Positions 9,919 to 20,754 of a stretch of DNA of 64,000 nt are shown here, piece after piece. A program made the position numbers and the translations under genes. The stretch comes from Mesostigma viride. Its lineage: Eukaryota > Streptophyta > Mesostigmatophyceae > Mesostigmatales > Mesostigmataceae. The notes beneath the pieces are model-generated. The model was not told the origin of the DNA. It saw nothing but the letters and a program-made list of their open reading frames with translations, and ran no database searches. Numbering within the stretch: position 1 is the first letter of the stretch; each line of letters starts with the position of its first letter. The stretch lies in assembly GCA_009746045.1 (NCBI GenBank), contig RPFO01000102.1, forward strand, positions 2,247,577 through 2,311,576. The letters are read 5' to 3'.

Positions 9919-12855
9919 ATGATAGTGGGGGATGTGATGCACATCAACAAAGATGTCCAACCCTACCTGATCCTAAAAGATTCATGGTCCAGGTTCACAG
10001 TAATGGAACCCCTACCTGGCATGTCTGCAGGGCAGCTACGTGTTGCACTCATGATTGCTTTACCCAGATTCTACCCAGTTGACAGAATTTTGCTTGATCA
10101 ACAATTTTCTTGTCTGACTGACCTGGAAGGGTGTGAAGCAATAGAGATTGCTGGGCTGGAAGATCATGAGGGTCAGGGGGTCATTGAAAGAACCATCAGA
10201 TCTGTCAAAACCCTACTAGCCAAAAATCCTTCCAAGGATGCTACTTCAGGGGTCTATTGTGACAGGGCACTCTGGTGTCATGAAATGTGCACAACCCTAA
10301 ACATGAGACCTGTCTTGCATGCCAAGTGGGGTGAAGTAATCCCAGCAGGCCTGCAGGCAGGTGTATATCCCCCAGAGGTGATAGCACTGTACAACACTGC
10401 ACGTGCACAAACCTCAGCAAAACTGGCAGAAAAAGATAAAACCCATCCCAGGCCAGTATTCCAAAAAGGTGATCAAGTTCTCTATTACAAGGAAAACAGC
10501 TTTGGTAAGGTTGGAACTTGGCTAGGTCCAGTTACCATCCGTGGATTTACCAAAAACAGCAAGACCGTGGAGGTCAAGCACAATATCAATGGGAAGCGTC
10601 ACAGGGTGAGCTGTCATAGAATTAAGAAGTATTATTCTCCCATGGCAGACGTGCCTGGGGAAGAGTCTTTAAGCATGGACTCACTACTTCTATCTGGCAA
10701 CTCCAGCATGCCCAGCAGTAGCCCTGAGCCACCAATTACTGCTGTTGACAGCACCACAGCACCCTCTGTGAACCCTTCCACCCTCAGTGAAGCCAGGCCC
10801 ACTTCACAACCTGGGGATTGCTTAACCAGGCACGAGGTAGCTGGGTTGGAAGCATTAGCTCAGCCCCAAGGCACCAAATTGTCTGCCAACCCTCCCGCTC
10901 TGAGGTCAAGATTGGCAGTCGCCTTGCAAGCATTACACAGGTCACATAAGCAACAAGCTGCTGTGGCCGAAGGGTTGGCAAAAGTCTCAGCTGTGTGCAC
11001 TAGTCAGGACCCCTGGACCCTGGCAATAGACACTCAGGCACAGGTCAGTGTGATCAGTGCACAAGCCATCCCTGGTCTTGAGATTGCACCTTCATTTTGG
11101 GCACGGGTGCAGGATTTCTCAGGCCAAAGCTCACTGGATGTAGTGGGACAGGTGATGCTCCCTATACTTGGTATTCAGACACCCTTCCAGGTGGTGGAGG
11201 GGTACTCTGGTAACACCTTGTTGGGGGAACCTTTTGTATCCTATCCTGGGGTGCTTATCTCAGCTAATGAGCTCAGTGTCACAGGGGTGGGTGCAGTTCC
11301 TCTGGACCACTTTAAAATCCCTCTCTCCAGTATTGTCCCTGGTATGGATGCTGTCATCAAGGCAGTCAACACTCAGTATGCACCAGGGGAGATCCCTGAT
11401 CTGGACAAGTTAGTGCACAGCCAGTTCCTCCATCCCTCAGCCTTTGGGCTGGGTAAGTGGGACATAGCCATGCACTCACCCCACCAAATCTCCCACGTCA
11501 TACAAGAATGCAAAACACAAAAAGGGTTTACCAAGTGGCTGATGGCCATTGTCCACCAAGCCAGGCAGGAATGGGTCCTGCCCAACCCCAAAAACCCTCA
11601 ATACAAACCTCCTGTCACCCCTTCATGGGACGTGCCAGAGGGAGCCAAAAAGCTCAGATTAAAATTTGTTCTCAAACAAAAACCACAAAAAGTGGGCTCC
11701 CCAATCTTCCATGCCAGACCATGTGTCACAGAATTAAAGGGGACATCCACACTGCCAAAAGGGGAAACCTACACACCTGGGCTGCAACAAACCTCACTCA
11801 GGATCATGCTCTCCCTATTCCTCCACAACCTCAATGCAGGCCAAGACTATGTCTGCAAAGCCACTGATATTAAAAGGGCCTTCCTCAGGGGGGACCCAGA
11901 AAAGGCTGAATCTGTGTGGAAAGGGAAGGTGTACGTGGTAGACACCCCAGCTGTGTGGAAACCTTACATTGATGAGCCCCACCTTATCATCAACATTGGG
12001 GTGGAAGGGCTTGTCAGTGCCCCAAAAATTTTCAGAGACTCAGCAGAGGAAGTATTCAAAAAGCTCAAGGCCACGTATGATGACCTGGACCCATGCTTTT
12101 TTGTTGTACCCACCCCCTCTGGACTGCTGTTCTTTGTGTGGCATGGAGATGACCAACTCATTTGTGGGCCTAGAGCTGAGGTGGAAACCTTTATTCAGCA
12201 GGTCCAGGAATCATATGAGATTGGCAAACAGGTGGAATTGAGCACAACCCCCATCCAGTTCTGTGGCATCATGTTGCAGCTGCATAGGCAGCCAGATCAG
12301 TGGGTCTGCTCTCTCTCCCCTCCTGCAGAATATATCCAAGATTGTCTAGATCTGCTGCAGGACAACTACCTCCCCTTACACATGTGTGCCACTGTTCAGG
12401 GCAAACTGGGGTGGTGGTCAGCCATCTGTGGGGCTCCCTTAGCTGTCATCAGCAGGGTCACCCATGATGTTCTAGTCAAGATAAAATGCAGTCACATCAG
12501 GAAGTTGGTCAATGACTGTCCCCCCCTCATCCTCCATGGCCTGAATCTGATGGAAGACATCCACATCCAATGTGTCATGGACAGCTCCATGGAGAGCAGA
12601 ACAATCAATCAGATGGGGGCACGGGAATCAGGGCTGTTTTTTCTCACCAACAGGTCAGATTACATGTCCCTCACTTCCTGGTACAGCAGGCTACACCGCA
12701 GAAAACCTGGCAGCAGCAACTCAGCTGAATGTCGTGCTGTGGTGTCTGCTGCATTGCATGCTCGTTCCCTGCAGCACATGCTCACCTGGCTACAAACCCA
12801 GGCAGGCAGCACATGCAATGTCATCTCACATCTCTACACTGACAGCTTTCTGTGA
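9919..12855 (+). CDS. Copia Pol polyprotein: integrase core, protease, RT, RNase H
   Basis: 978 residues starting at ATG 9919. The integrase core has acidic residues D5, D60 and E90 (E in GVIERT), followed by an SH3-like C-terminal segment around residues 180-240 (GDQVLYY, GTWLGPVTI). A Ser/Pro-rich linker precedes a retropepsin-like domain: D371 in LAIDTQAQVSVIS and a distal LLGEPF. The usual D-T/S-G is D-T-Q here. RT follows, with D650 in the TDIKRAF motif and residues 742-746 HGDDQ in place of YVDD. RNase H acidic residues are D888, a Glu in SAECRAV and an Asp in LYTDS just before the stop at 12853-12855. A protease between integrase and RT departs from the family's Gag-PR-INT-RT-RH order. 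The stop interrupts RNase H, which continues in another frame. Confidence 0.88.
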   Translation: MIVGDVMHINKDVQPYLILKDSWSRFTVMEPLPGMSAGQLRVALMIALPRFYPVDRILLDQQFSCLTDLEGCEAIEIAGLEDHEGQGVIERTIRSVKTLLAKNPSKDATSGVYCDRALWCHEMCTTLNMRPVLHAKWGEVIPAGLQAGVYPPEVIALYNTARAQTSAKLAEKDKTHPRPVFQKGDQVLYYKENSFGKVGTWLGPVTIRGFTKNSKTVEVKHNINGKRHRVSCHRIKKYYSPMADVPGEESLSMDSLLLSGNSSMPSSSPEPPITAVDSTTAPSVNPSTLSEARPTSQPGDCLTRHEVAGLEALAQPQGTKLSANPPALRSRLAVALQALHRSHKQQAAVAEGLAKVSAVCTSQDPWTLAIDTQAQVSVISAQAIPGLEIAPSFWARVQDFSGQSSLDVVGQVMLPILGIQTPFQVVEGYSGNTLLGEPFVSYPGVLISANELSVTGVGAVPLDHFKIPLSSIVPGMDAVIKAVNTQYAPGEIPDLDKLVHSQFLHPSAFGLGKWDIAMHSPHQISHVIQECKTQKGFTKWLMAIVHQARQEWVLPNPKNPQYKPPVTPSWDVPEGAKKLRLKFVLKQKPQKVGSPIFHARPCVTELKGTSTLPKGETYTPGLQQTSLRIMLSLFLHNLNAGQDYVCKATDIKRAFLRGDPEKAESVWKGKVYVVDTPAVWKPYIDEPHLIINIGVEGLVSAPKIFRDSAEEVFKKLKATYDDLDPCFFVVPTPSGLLFFVWHGDDQLICGPRAEVETFIQQVQESYEIGKQVELSTTPIQFCGIMLQLHRQPDQWVCSLSPPAEYIQDCLDLLQDNYLPLHMCATVQGKLGWWSAICGAPLAVISRVTHDVLVKIKCSHIRKLVNDCPPLILHGLNLMEDIHIQCVMDSSMESRTINQMGARESGLFFLTNRSDYMSLTSWYSRLHRRKPGSSNSAECRAVVSAALHARSLQHMLTWLQTQAGSTCNVISHLYTDSFL

Positions 12856-13073
12856 TCAGTTTTCTAACCAAGAAATCTGTTTCTGCTGCTGTCCACACTG
12901 ACTTGGATTGGGTGATCCTCAAACAGGAGGCCACCTATTTTTCCAGCTGGACTCATGTGGATGATGAGGACAACCCAGCAGACGCTCTAACGAAGCTGCG
13001 GGATGCTGCTGGCCAACAGTACCAGCTCCTCTTTCAGAACATGAACCCCTATGATATCAGAGTCAGTGTTTGA
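12852..13073 (+). pseudogene. C-terminal end of copia RNase H, out of frame with pol
   Basis: Residues such as LTKKSVSAAVHTDLD, then VDDEDNPADALTK, match the end of copia RNase H, where an N-x-A-D-x-L-T-K motif closes the domain. The segment directly continues the RNase H that stops at 12855, in a frame shifted by one base. A single indel near 12845-12855 explains the break. Programmed shifting at the end of pol would be unusual. Confidence 0.75.
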
Positions 13074-13447
13074 ATAAATGACTGGCCATAGCACAGTACA
13101 CAACCACCACACCCCCTTACCACAGCGATAGCTGCTGGGCGCCATAAAATTCAACACATTCGTTGTGGGGTGTGAGTGCTGGCTAGGTCAGATTTGTATC
13201 CATTTGCAGCTTGAGGACACAAGCTTTGTATCCACTTACTTAATGTGTGCTCCAATAACTGGCCAAACCAGCCAGCTGTGTACACCTTATTTAATGTGCA
13301 ATATAACACCTGGCCAGAACAGCCAGCTGTAACCAACCTGGCTCAACCAGCCATGTCTCTTTTGTACCCCTAATCAACTTAAAAACAATAACAATAATGT
13401 TGGGGGTGCAGACCTGCATTAAGAAATAAATAATAAAACAATACTGG
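13074..13447 (+). other. Copia 3' internal untranslated region
   Basis: There is no open frame. It contains diverged repeats of a CTGGCCA...CAGCCAGCTGT segment (about 13259-13340). A G-rich run (GTTGGGGGTGCAG, about 13399) may be the polypurine tract, though it is about 40 bases from the 3' LTR. Confidence 0.5.
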
Positions 13448-13930
13448 AGTTAGTCTCCATGCTTTGCTGTAGACTAAGTCTCAAAGGCATTGTGAATACA
13501 ACGTATGAATAAGCCTTGTAAACCTACGTTGGTATGTGAATATAAATACCACGTGGGCTATGCAGATAGGAATGCTAGTCGAGTCGCATACGTTTCCCTA
13601 GATAGGTACTTTGGGTACTGGGTACGTGACAGATGTCAGTACCCAGTATACGTAGTGTCCTGTCATTGGACGGTACTAGAGTATCCTAGATAGGGACCGT
13701 ACTGCAGCGTGCATTGATCTGTGATCACACGATGCAGTGACTAGACTGCTACCTGTCATCGTGCGGCCTCGGGCCAACGGTCTGCACCCAACGGTCACTG
13801 GCGGCGCAGCCAGTGAGAGGAACGTTGATAAAGGGTAAACCTATTTTCTAATGAACCAAGCAATTCATTGCTCTCAGCACACAGTGTTCTCAAGCAATAT
13901 ACCACGTCGTTCATTTCTCATTTCCTAACT
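13448..13930 (+). repeat. 3' LTR of the copia element
   Basis: 483 bp, identical to the 5' LTR apart from one missing G. TATGG follows immediately, the right half of the target duplication. Confidence 0.92.
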
Positions 13931-13935
13931 TATGG

Positions 13936-15161
13936 CTGGGGGTAGTACCCCCAACAAGTGGTGGTATGCATGCCCAAACATCATGTTTATGGTCCCCAAA
14001 CATCATTCAGTGGTTGTCAGTTGCATTTCTGTAGTTCTTAGGGGGGTTAAGTTTTGATATATTTCTATGGGACCCTCCCCTTAATCATATTTACTGATTA
14101 TCACGCCTTCCCAGATAGTGCATTGGCAATACGGCTGGTTTATGAGTTGCCCGTGCTAGCGGTCCCCCCTCCCATGCATGCAGGGATCCCTAGACTAACC
14201 ATGCAAGGATAGTGCACCCGGCGGGCGGCAAAAGTAGGCTTTACTGGTGTTTGCCTTTACTTTTCCCACACCTCAGAAAGGTGTGAAACACAGTGGCAAT
14301 TGATGAAATGAAGATTAGGGACGCTTCTCCAGATCGAGTGGGAAGTGGTGCCCACAGCGGCAACGGGCAGGCCCCCCATGCATACAGGGAGTACCCATTT
14401 CTGTGCCCATCTATGCTGCGTTGCAGTTATTAGTCACATGACGCCTTTGGGAAAACGGGCATAGTGTACCATGTTTTTGCCGGGTGTCATTGGACAAGCC
14501 TTTTCGAAGAGGACTCTCACGTAGCGTGTAGTCTCTTCGAGTTTCTCGTTAGTGGCCTTCGCGTTTCTCCCTTTCTTTGGGAGCAAGGCCAGTAGCATGT
14601 CATGGAGCGCTGCGTAAGTGCGGGCTCGTGAGCACGGAGTGCATCGATATTAAGACTATCAATGTGTTGTAATTGTATTAACTTTCTCAATCAATTCCGC
14701 ATTTGCGGCTTCATCATCAGACTGCGAAAAGCATTGTTCAGACTGTAGCAAGGGACGCAAAAGCATCGTCTTGCACCATCACTCATTGTCGCAATTAGAT
14801 TAATTGGAGCGTCTAGTAGCTAACGCCCCAGCAAGGATAATCAAACGCGGCACACGACGGTACACAAGGGGATCAATAAGGCGGTCATCAGGCACGAGGG
14901 ACAGTTCCATGTCCTCGGCTGAGAGCCCTCCTTTCGTTAATCATGGGACAGGTCCTCACCCACCCCACAGGGCATGCAGTTAAGGCAGGCACGTCAGCTT
15001 AGCTCATTTGGGTTTTACCAAAGCTGAGTGGCCAGCAGCCATGGTGGCGCCGGAGATTGTGGCTGCCACGCAGACCCGACATGGGGGGGAAAGATCACCA
15101 TGGCTATACAAGAGCTAGGGCATGGCTTCTCAACAGAGAGCGACTCTCTGCATAGGCATAA
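13936..15161. other. No gene recognised; hairpin at 14504-14540
   Basis: I see no coding exon. The clearest structure is an inverted repeat: TCGAAGAGGACT at 14504-14515 pairs with AGTCTCTTCGA at 14530-14540 (one bulged G) around a loop that itself contains CAC/GTG pairing. A short (TTAA)n tract at 15162-15180 marks the next retroelement tail. Confidence 0.5.
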
Positions 15162-15955
15162 TTAATTAATTAATTAATTAAACACGTGCTCCCGTTGGGG
15201 AGTCACGGAGCACCGAAGTGCTTGTAATCCCTGTGTGTGCACTACAGGAGAAAGGGCAGAGACCCCCAGTCTCCTTCATGCCAAAGGAATGCCACAGCTG
15301 CATTCGGGCGCGCTAGCTAAACGGACACGCTAACGATCCGGCAAACTGTGGGTGCAATAAGACCCATGTAAGCGTAGCATAACAAGTAAAGCGTGGGCAG
15401 GTAATCTGAACATAGCCAGGGCGTAGCATGGCTGTACTAGGACTAGGCCGTAAGGCTATGGCTCAGTGGTTGTGTACCGTGCGTTGGCGGCACGTGACTA
15501 GGTATGTTGGCACAGCTAGGCAAACATTCTACTAGGCATCAGTGGCTGCCTTAGCGGCAGTGACTCCCATGGTTACAAGCTATAATAGGGCTATTGCTAT
15601 TCTAGCCCACTGGGGGCGTCCACATCTTGTGGTTGATCATCAGGTCCCCGCCCCTCCAGTACACCTTGGGCTTCTGGGGGTCCTGCTTATGGCGGAGGTA
15701 TTCCGGCCACATGCAGGTCGCGTCGCTGCTGTTGCTGAGCGGGGGTCAGGTCGTCATCCAGCGTCCAGGTGAGGTCGTGCAACCTCTTGCGACGAGAGAG
15801 GAACCGCTGCTTATCCTCAGGGGAGGGGAAGGTGAGCAGGACTGGTGGGGGAGCCGCCTTGTCCCGTGAGTGGGGAAGGCGGTGGCACCCACGCAGTTCT
15901 ACCTCACCTACCAGGCCCATGAGGGTAAGAAGCTGGTACTTGAGCATAGGCATAG
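15162..15955 (-). mobile_element. ORF1-type retroelement, 3' part (copy 1)
   Basis: On the minus strand it matches 59704-61211 nearly base for base until about 15940, where similarity ends. It includes the C-terminal part of ORF1 (15953-15624), with the conserved L-D-D-D-L-T-x-A-Q-Q-Q segment, about 450 bases of 3' UTR, the CTCCC-CAAC-GGGAG hairpin (plus-strand 15189-15202) and a TTAA tail. A small internal duplication near 15712 breaks the end of the frame. It has no RT. Confidence 0.8.
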
Positions 15956-16071
15956 CATGGCTAAATTCTTAATGCAACATCCATGGGGGGTCCCATTATA
16001 GGCGATGATGGCTTGGCTAAATTATGAAGGCATCATCCATCAGGGGGCCATCATGGGCGCACATGCGCGTA
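15956..16071. repeat. Shared untranslated block, inverted copy at 37850-37975
   Basis: Imperfectly duplicated GGCTAAATT...CATCCAT segments ending in GGCGCACATGCGCGTAGG. The reverse complement of most of this block occurs at 37850-37975 inside the ORF1-only insertion, so it is probably retroelement 3' UTR joined here by rearrangement. Confidence 0.55.
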
Positions 16072-16734
16072 GGTGGAGCAACCCCGCCCTACCCCGGATC
16101 AATTAAGCGTGACCTCTTAACAAGGTCGTCATTCTGACGATCCTAACCTACGGCGCCGAGACCTGGACACTGACGCAGGAGCTGGAGCAACGACTCGACG
16201 GCAACATCACCAAGATGCTGCGCAAGGCCCTTAACATCCCCTTTGGTTTGCACATTAGTAATGAGGATTCGTACGCTGATTTGCCCTATGTTTCCCACAT
16301 TCTTAGGCACAGGCGCCTGGGCCTAGCCGGCCACCTGGCCCGCACAGATCAGGTAGACACATAAGATAGACTAGCTGGCACCAAGCCTGCCCAGCCTGGG
16401 CGATATGTCCTCACCTGGCGTGCGGCGTGCGGCCCAGCTAGGCCACGCGCGGCAGGGCCGCCACCCGTGGGCCATTTCGTGATAGACTCGGCATGGACAT
16501 GTGCTACACTAGACGTGACGGGCTCACACCCGGGCAGCCTCCTGGTTTAATTGTCTGTAATATGGAGGCAGATGGTACGCAAGGATAGATGGCAAGTAGT
16601 GATGAAGGAGACCACCCCCAAGTCTGTGGGGGCTCCGCGTGTGACCGCGTATGGCATTCATAGCGATTCGGGCCGCGGTGCCCACAACCCTGTAGCTATA
16701 TTAGGACCTAGATAGCTTACACCATCGATTCCAT
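16072..16734 (+). mobile_element. LINE family A, 5'-truncated copy 1
   Basis: It begins inside the ORF2 thumb region (matching 19972 onward) and runs to the family A 3' end at an ACCATCGATTCCAT sequence. Small deletions and additions break all frames. It is joined head to tail to the next copy. Confidence 0.8.
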
Positions 16735-17454
16735 CTTCCCGACTGCGAGGACGACATGACGACACGGATCGGCATGGCGTGGGCGCACCTCCATGACCAC
16801 CGCCGCTGGTGGAGCAACCCCGCCCTACCCCGGATCGTCTTGAAAGCGTGACCTCTTCAAGGTCGTCATCCTGACGATCCTGACCTACGGCGCCGAGACG
16901 TGGGCACTGACACGGGAGCTGGAGCAACGACTCGACGGCGCCGTCACCAAGATGCTGCGCCAGGCCCTTAACATCCCCTTTGGTTTGCACATTAGGAATG
17001 AGGATTTGTACGCTGATTTGCCCTATGTTTCCCACATTATTAGGCACAGGCGCCTGGGCCTAGCCGGGCCACCTGGCCCGCACAGATCAGGTAGATACCT
17101 CAGATAGACTAGCTGGCACCGGAAGCCCGCCCAGCCTGGGCGATATGTCCTAACCTGGCGTGCCCCCGGCCGCGCGCGGCAGGGCCGCCACCCGTGGACT
17201 TTTCGTGATAGACTCGGCATGGACATGTGCTACACTAGACGTGACGGGCTCACCCCCGGGCAGCCTCCTGGTTTGTCTGTAATATGGAGGCAGATGGTGC
17301 GCAAGGATAGATGGCAAGTAGTGATGAAGGAGACCACCCCCAAGTCTGTGGGGGCTCCGCGTGTGACCAAGTATGGCATTCATAGCGATTCGGGCCGCGG
17401 TGCCCACACCCCTGTAACTAGGACCTAGATAGCTTATACCATCCATTCCATGCA
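16735..17454 (+). mobile_element. LINE family A, 5'-truncated copy 2
   Basis: It starts directly after the ATTCCAT of copy 1, at a point matching about 19900 of the long copy, and ends at ATCCATTCCATG. It shares the in-frame stop (AAAGCGTGA) with the long copy, so that lesion predates the duplication or lies in the source element. Confidence 0.8.
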
Positions 17455-17459
17455 TCGAC

Positions 17460-18920
17460 AATAATATCGCCATCCTGGGAATCCAAGAACACAGGCGCAC
17501 TACATCGGCCCGCGGATCAACTGCCCTTGTTGCTGACGACATCGACGGCTGGCGGTTCTACTACGGAGGCGGCGACGGCACCGGGAACGGGGGCGTCGGT
17601 CTCCTCTGCTCCCCGCTCGCCGTACGCCACATGGGCGAACCCCAGCTGGTCAACGCTCGCCTCCTCGTGGCCACTTTTCATTCGATGGAGGGCCACTCGA
17701 CCTACGCCCTGACGGTGGGCGTTGGTTACGCACCCCACTCCGGCCACCCAGAACAAGACTGCAAGGACTTCTTTGCAGCGCTGGAGAACCTGGCGAACGG
17801 CATCCCTGGTCGCAACTACCTCGCTCTGCTGCTGGACGCCAACGCCACGCTACCACCGGGTACTGGCGGATGTCAGCACGCCCCCAACGGTACGGTCTCC
17901 AATGCCAACACTGAACTTTTTGCTGATTTGCTTACGACATGCGATTTGGTCACTGCCAACACTCGCTTTCCACATAGTCCAGATGCTTTGGTCACACACA
18001 CCTCGCCAACTGGCACTGAACGCTGCATTGACTATGTTGTAATGCGCAAGCGTCATCAAGGATCTGTACTAGCTGCTCGCTCGCATGTGATCCCCCTGGT
18101 GCGCTCCGATCATCGCATCGTCACCGCCCGCATCCGCCTGCGATTCCCCTCGCCCTTTCGTAAGCACGTGGCACCACCTGATTTGCGCACACTTCAGTTG
18201 CTCGAGAAATCTGACGACGCTCTGGAGGACTTCCCTGAAAAACGCGCCCACAAGCGCGCCGCAGAGGCGTTCGTCGACGCGCTGGACATCCCGGCCAGCC
18301 ACGCCCAGCTGTTCGCTGCCGGCCCGGCATCGGCCCTTCGGCACCTCGCTGACAAGCTGCCCGCGGCCGGGGCCCAGTACTGCCGCCCCCCCGCCGCCCG
18401 CCCCGCTTCACCAGCCTGCACCGGCTCCCCGCCGTCATCCAGGCCCGGCAAGCCCTGCGCGACAACAGCGACCCCGCCCGCTACGCCCGCCTCAAAGCCG
18501 ATTACCACTCGGCCATCTGGCAGGCGACCAAGGAGCAGGAGGACCTTCATGTCCGCGAGTACTTCGCCCACCTCAAGGACCAGCACGGCAAGTACGCCTG
18601 GACCCGCCTGCGTCACGCCCAACGGCCCGCCGGCGGCGCGCAGCCGGCGCCGCGGACGCTCTCTGGCTCACCGCAGCAGCAGCTCGACCAGTGGTATTCC
18701 TCCCAGTCCCGGCTGCTCGGCGCCCCCCCGCCGCCTCCGCCGCTTGGCCCTCTGGCGGCCGCACGCCTGGCAGTAGCACCTGCGGACGTCCCTGCGCCGC
18801 CCACGCCGCCCGCCGCTAAGCAGGACTACACGTACCCAGCCCTGACGGAACCGGCCCTGGCCGACCCCAACGAGCTCCCGCCGTTTACCGAGCTCGAGCT
18901 GAGCACCGCCGCCAAGCAAC
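17460..18920 (+). pseudogene. LINE-A endonuclease domain and linker
   Basis: The frame opens at the copy's 5' junction and encodes an exonuclease-endonuclease-phosphatase fold. Visible motifs are LGIQEHRR (catalytic Glu), LLLDANAT and VRSDHRIV (Ser-Asp-His near the end of the domain, about 18095). Such endonucleases nick the target DNA to prime reverse transcription. The N-terminal Asn-containing strand is lost by truncation. From about 18360 the true frame shifts by one (an indel in a C-rich run), so the long Pro/Ser/Arg-rich end of the first frame is an artefact. The linker continues in the other frame to about 18910, where it shifts again. Confidence 0.8.
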
Positions 18921-20600
18921 GTACTCCGCTTCTATGCCGCCGTTGGACCTGACCAGCTCCCAGCCCCGGTGATTAAGCTGACGGCGCTCACGGGGTTCCT
19001 GCTTGACGTCTGCAACCGGATCCTGCTTGCCGACGCGCCGCCGATTCCTGAGTGGCAGCACAGCTACCGTATTATGCTGTACAAAAACAAAGGACCCCCC
19101 AGTGACGACCCCGCCAACTACAGAGGAGTGTGCATCCAGAGCGCCGCACTTAAGTTGTTCATGCGCATGATCCTCAACCGCCTTCGTTCTGCTCTCGACT
19201 GTCACCTTGGGGAAAGTCAAATGGGCTTCCGTCCTGGGCGCAACACCGTCATGGCCATCTTCGTCGCGCGTCGCCTCTTCGAGGAAATCGCTCTCCTGCA
19301 ACCTGGTGAGTTTCCCGCAATCTTGATCTTCGTCGACTTCATCAAGGCTTTTGATTCTGTCCTCTCTGGGACGCTCTATGGGCTGTACTTGCTCGCGCTC
19401 GCGTCCCCACTCCCCTGATTACCGTCATCCGCACGCTGTATGAGGGGTCGACCACTTCGGTGCGCACTCAACACGGCATTACCCCGCCATGCCCACTGCA
19501 GACCGGCGTCTGGCAGGGTTGCGTCCTGTCGCCGTACCTGTTTATTATTGTAGTGGATTATGTTATGCGCCAGGCACGTGCTCGCTTTGCTAGCATTGCA
19601 GGCCGTGCCCCTGGCCTAGCGATCACGAACGAGCTTGGGGAAGGGGGGCCGACTAACAAGCAGAATTTACTAGCTGACCTCATTTATGCCGACGACATCA
19701 CGCTCATCGAGAAGCCGGAGTCTGCCCAACTTTGGCTGGACTGCCTGGCGCTCGAGGCTCGGGCGGTTGGTCTAGAAATCAGCCCCAAAACGGAGGCCCT
19801 GGCCCTCGGCATGGCAGGGCCCCCACCCACACTCCGCCTCTTAGACGATGCCGAGGTCAACTACCCTCCTTCAGGCCGCTTCAAGCTGCTCGGCAGTTGG
19901 CTTCCCGACTGCGAGGACGACATGACGACACGGATCGGCATGGCGTGGGCGCACCTCCATGACCACCGCCGCCGGTGGAGCAACCCCGCCCTACCCCGGA
20001 TTGTCTTGAAAGCGTGACCTCTTCAAGGTCGTCATTCTGACGATCCTGACCTACGGCGCCGAGACGTGGGCACTGACGCAGGAGCTGGAGCAACGACTCG
20101 ACGGCGCCGTCACCAAGATGCTGCGCCAGGCCCTTAACATCCCCTTTGGTTTGCACATTAGGAATGAGGATTTGTACGCTGATTTGCCCTATGTTTCCCA
20201 CATTATTAGGCACAGGCGCCTAGGCCTAGCCGGGCCACCTGGCCCGCACAGATCAGGTAGATACATCAAATAGACTAGCTGGCACCGGAAGCCCGCCCAG
20301 CCTGGGCGATATGTCCTAACCTGGCGTGCCCCCGGCCGCGCGCGGCAGGGCCGCCACCCGTGGACTTTTCGTGATAGACTCGGCATGGACATGTGCTACA
20401 CTAGACGTGACGGGCTCACCCCCGGGCAGCCTCCTGGTTTGTCTGTAATATGGAGGCAGATGGTGCGCAAGGATAGATGGCAAGTAGTGATGAAGGAGAC
20501 CACCCCCAAGCCTGTGGGGGCTCCGCGTGTGACCAAGTATGGCATTCATAGCGATTCGGGCCGCGGTGCCCACACCCCTGTAACTAGGACCTAGATAGCT
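18921..20600 (+). pseudogene. LINE-A reverse transcriptase, frameshifted
   Basis: The first part (18969-19418) carries NYRGVCI, MGFRPGRN and FVDFIKAFDS, the last holding an RT catalytic Asp. An indel near 19380 moves the frame. The second part (19460-20017) carries GVWQGCVLSP and LIYADDITL with the catalytic YADD. A stop (AAAGCGTGA, about 20010-20018) and another shift precede the thumb segment (LTYGAETWAL, HIRNEDLY, then IRHRRLGLAG). The last readable piece (20389-20594) matches the 3' ORF ends of all family A copies. The protein would copy the element's RNA at the nicked target but is inactivated here. Confidence 0.85.
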
Positions 20601-20754
20601 TATACCATCCATTCCATCCCATGTTCCCCTCCCACTGAGGACTTCTGCTCACGTGACGCAGTCACGTGTCTATTAATTAATTAATTAATCCATTCCATCC
20701 CATGTTCCCCTCCCACTGAGCCGGACTTATGCTCACGTGACGCATTCACGTGTC

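Larger units (their letters stand above)
17455..20694 (+). mobile_element. LINE family A, longest copy (APE endonuclease plus RT)
   Basis: This non-LTR retrotransposon starts within the endonuclease domain immediately after the ATTCCAT of the previous copy and runs to the 3' end. The end holds ATTCCATCCCATG, the CACGTGACGCAGTCACGTG hairpin (20650-20668) and a TTAA tail (about 20673-20690). APE-type endonuclease followed by RT with a YADD motif places it among APE-clade LINEs. ORF1 and the first residues of the endonuclease are missing, as expected for 5' truncation. Several frameshifts make it defective. Confidence 0.88.
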
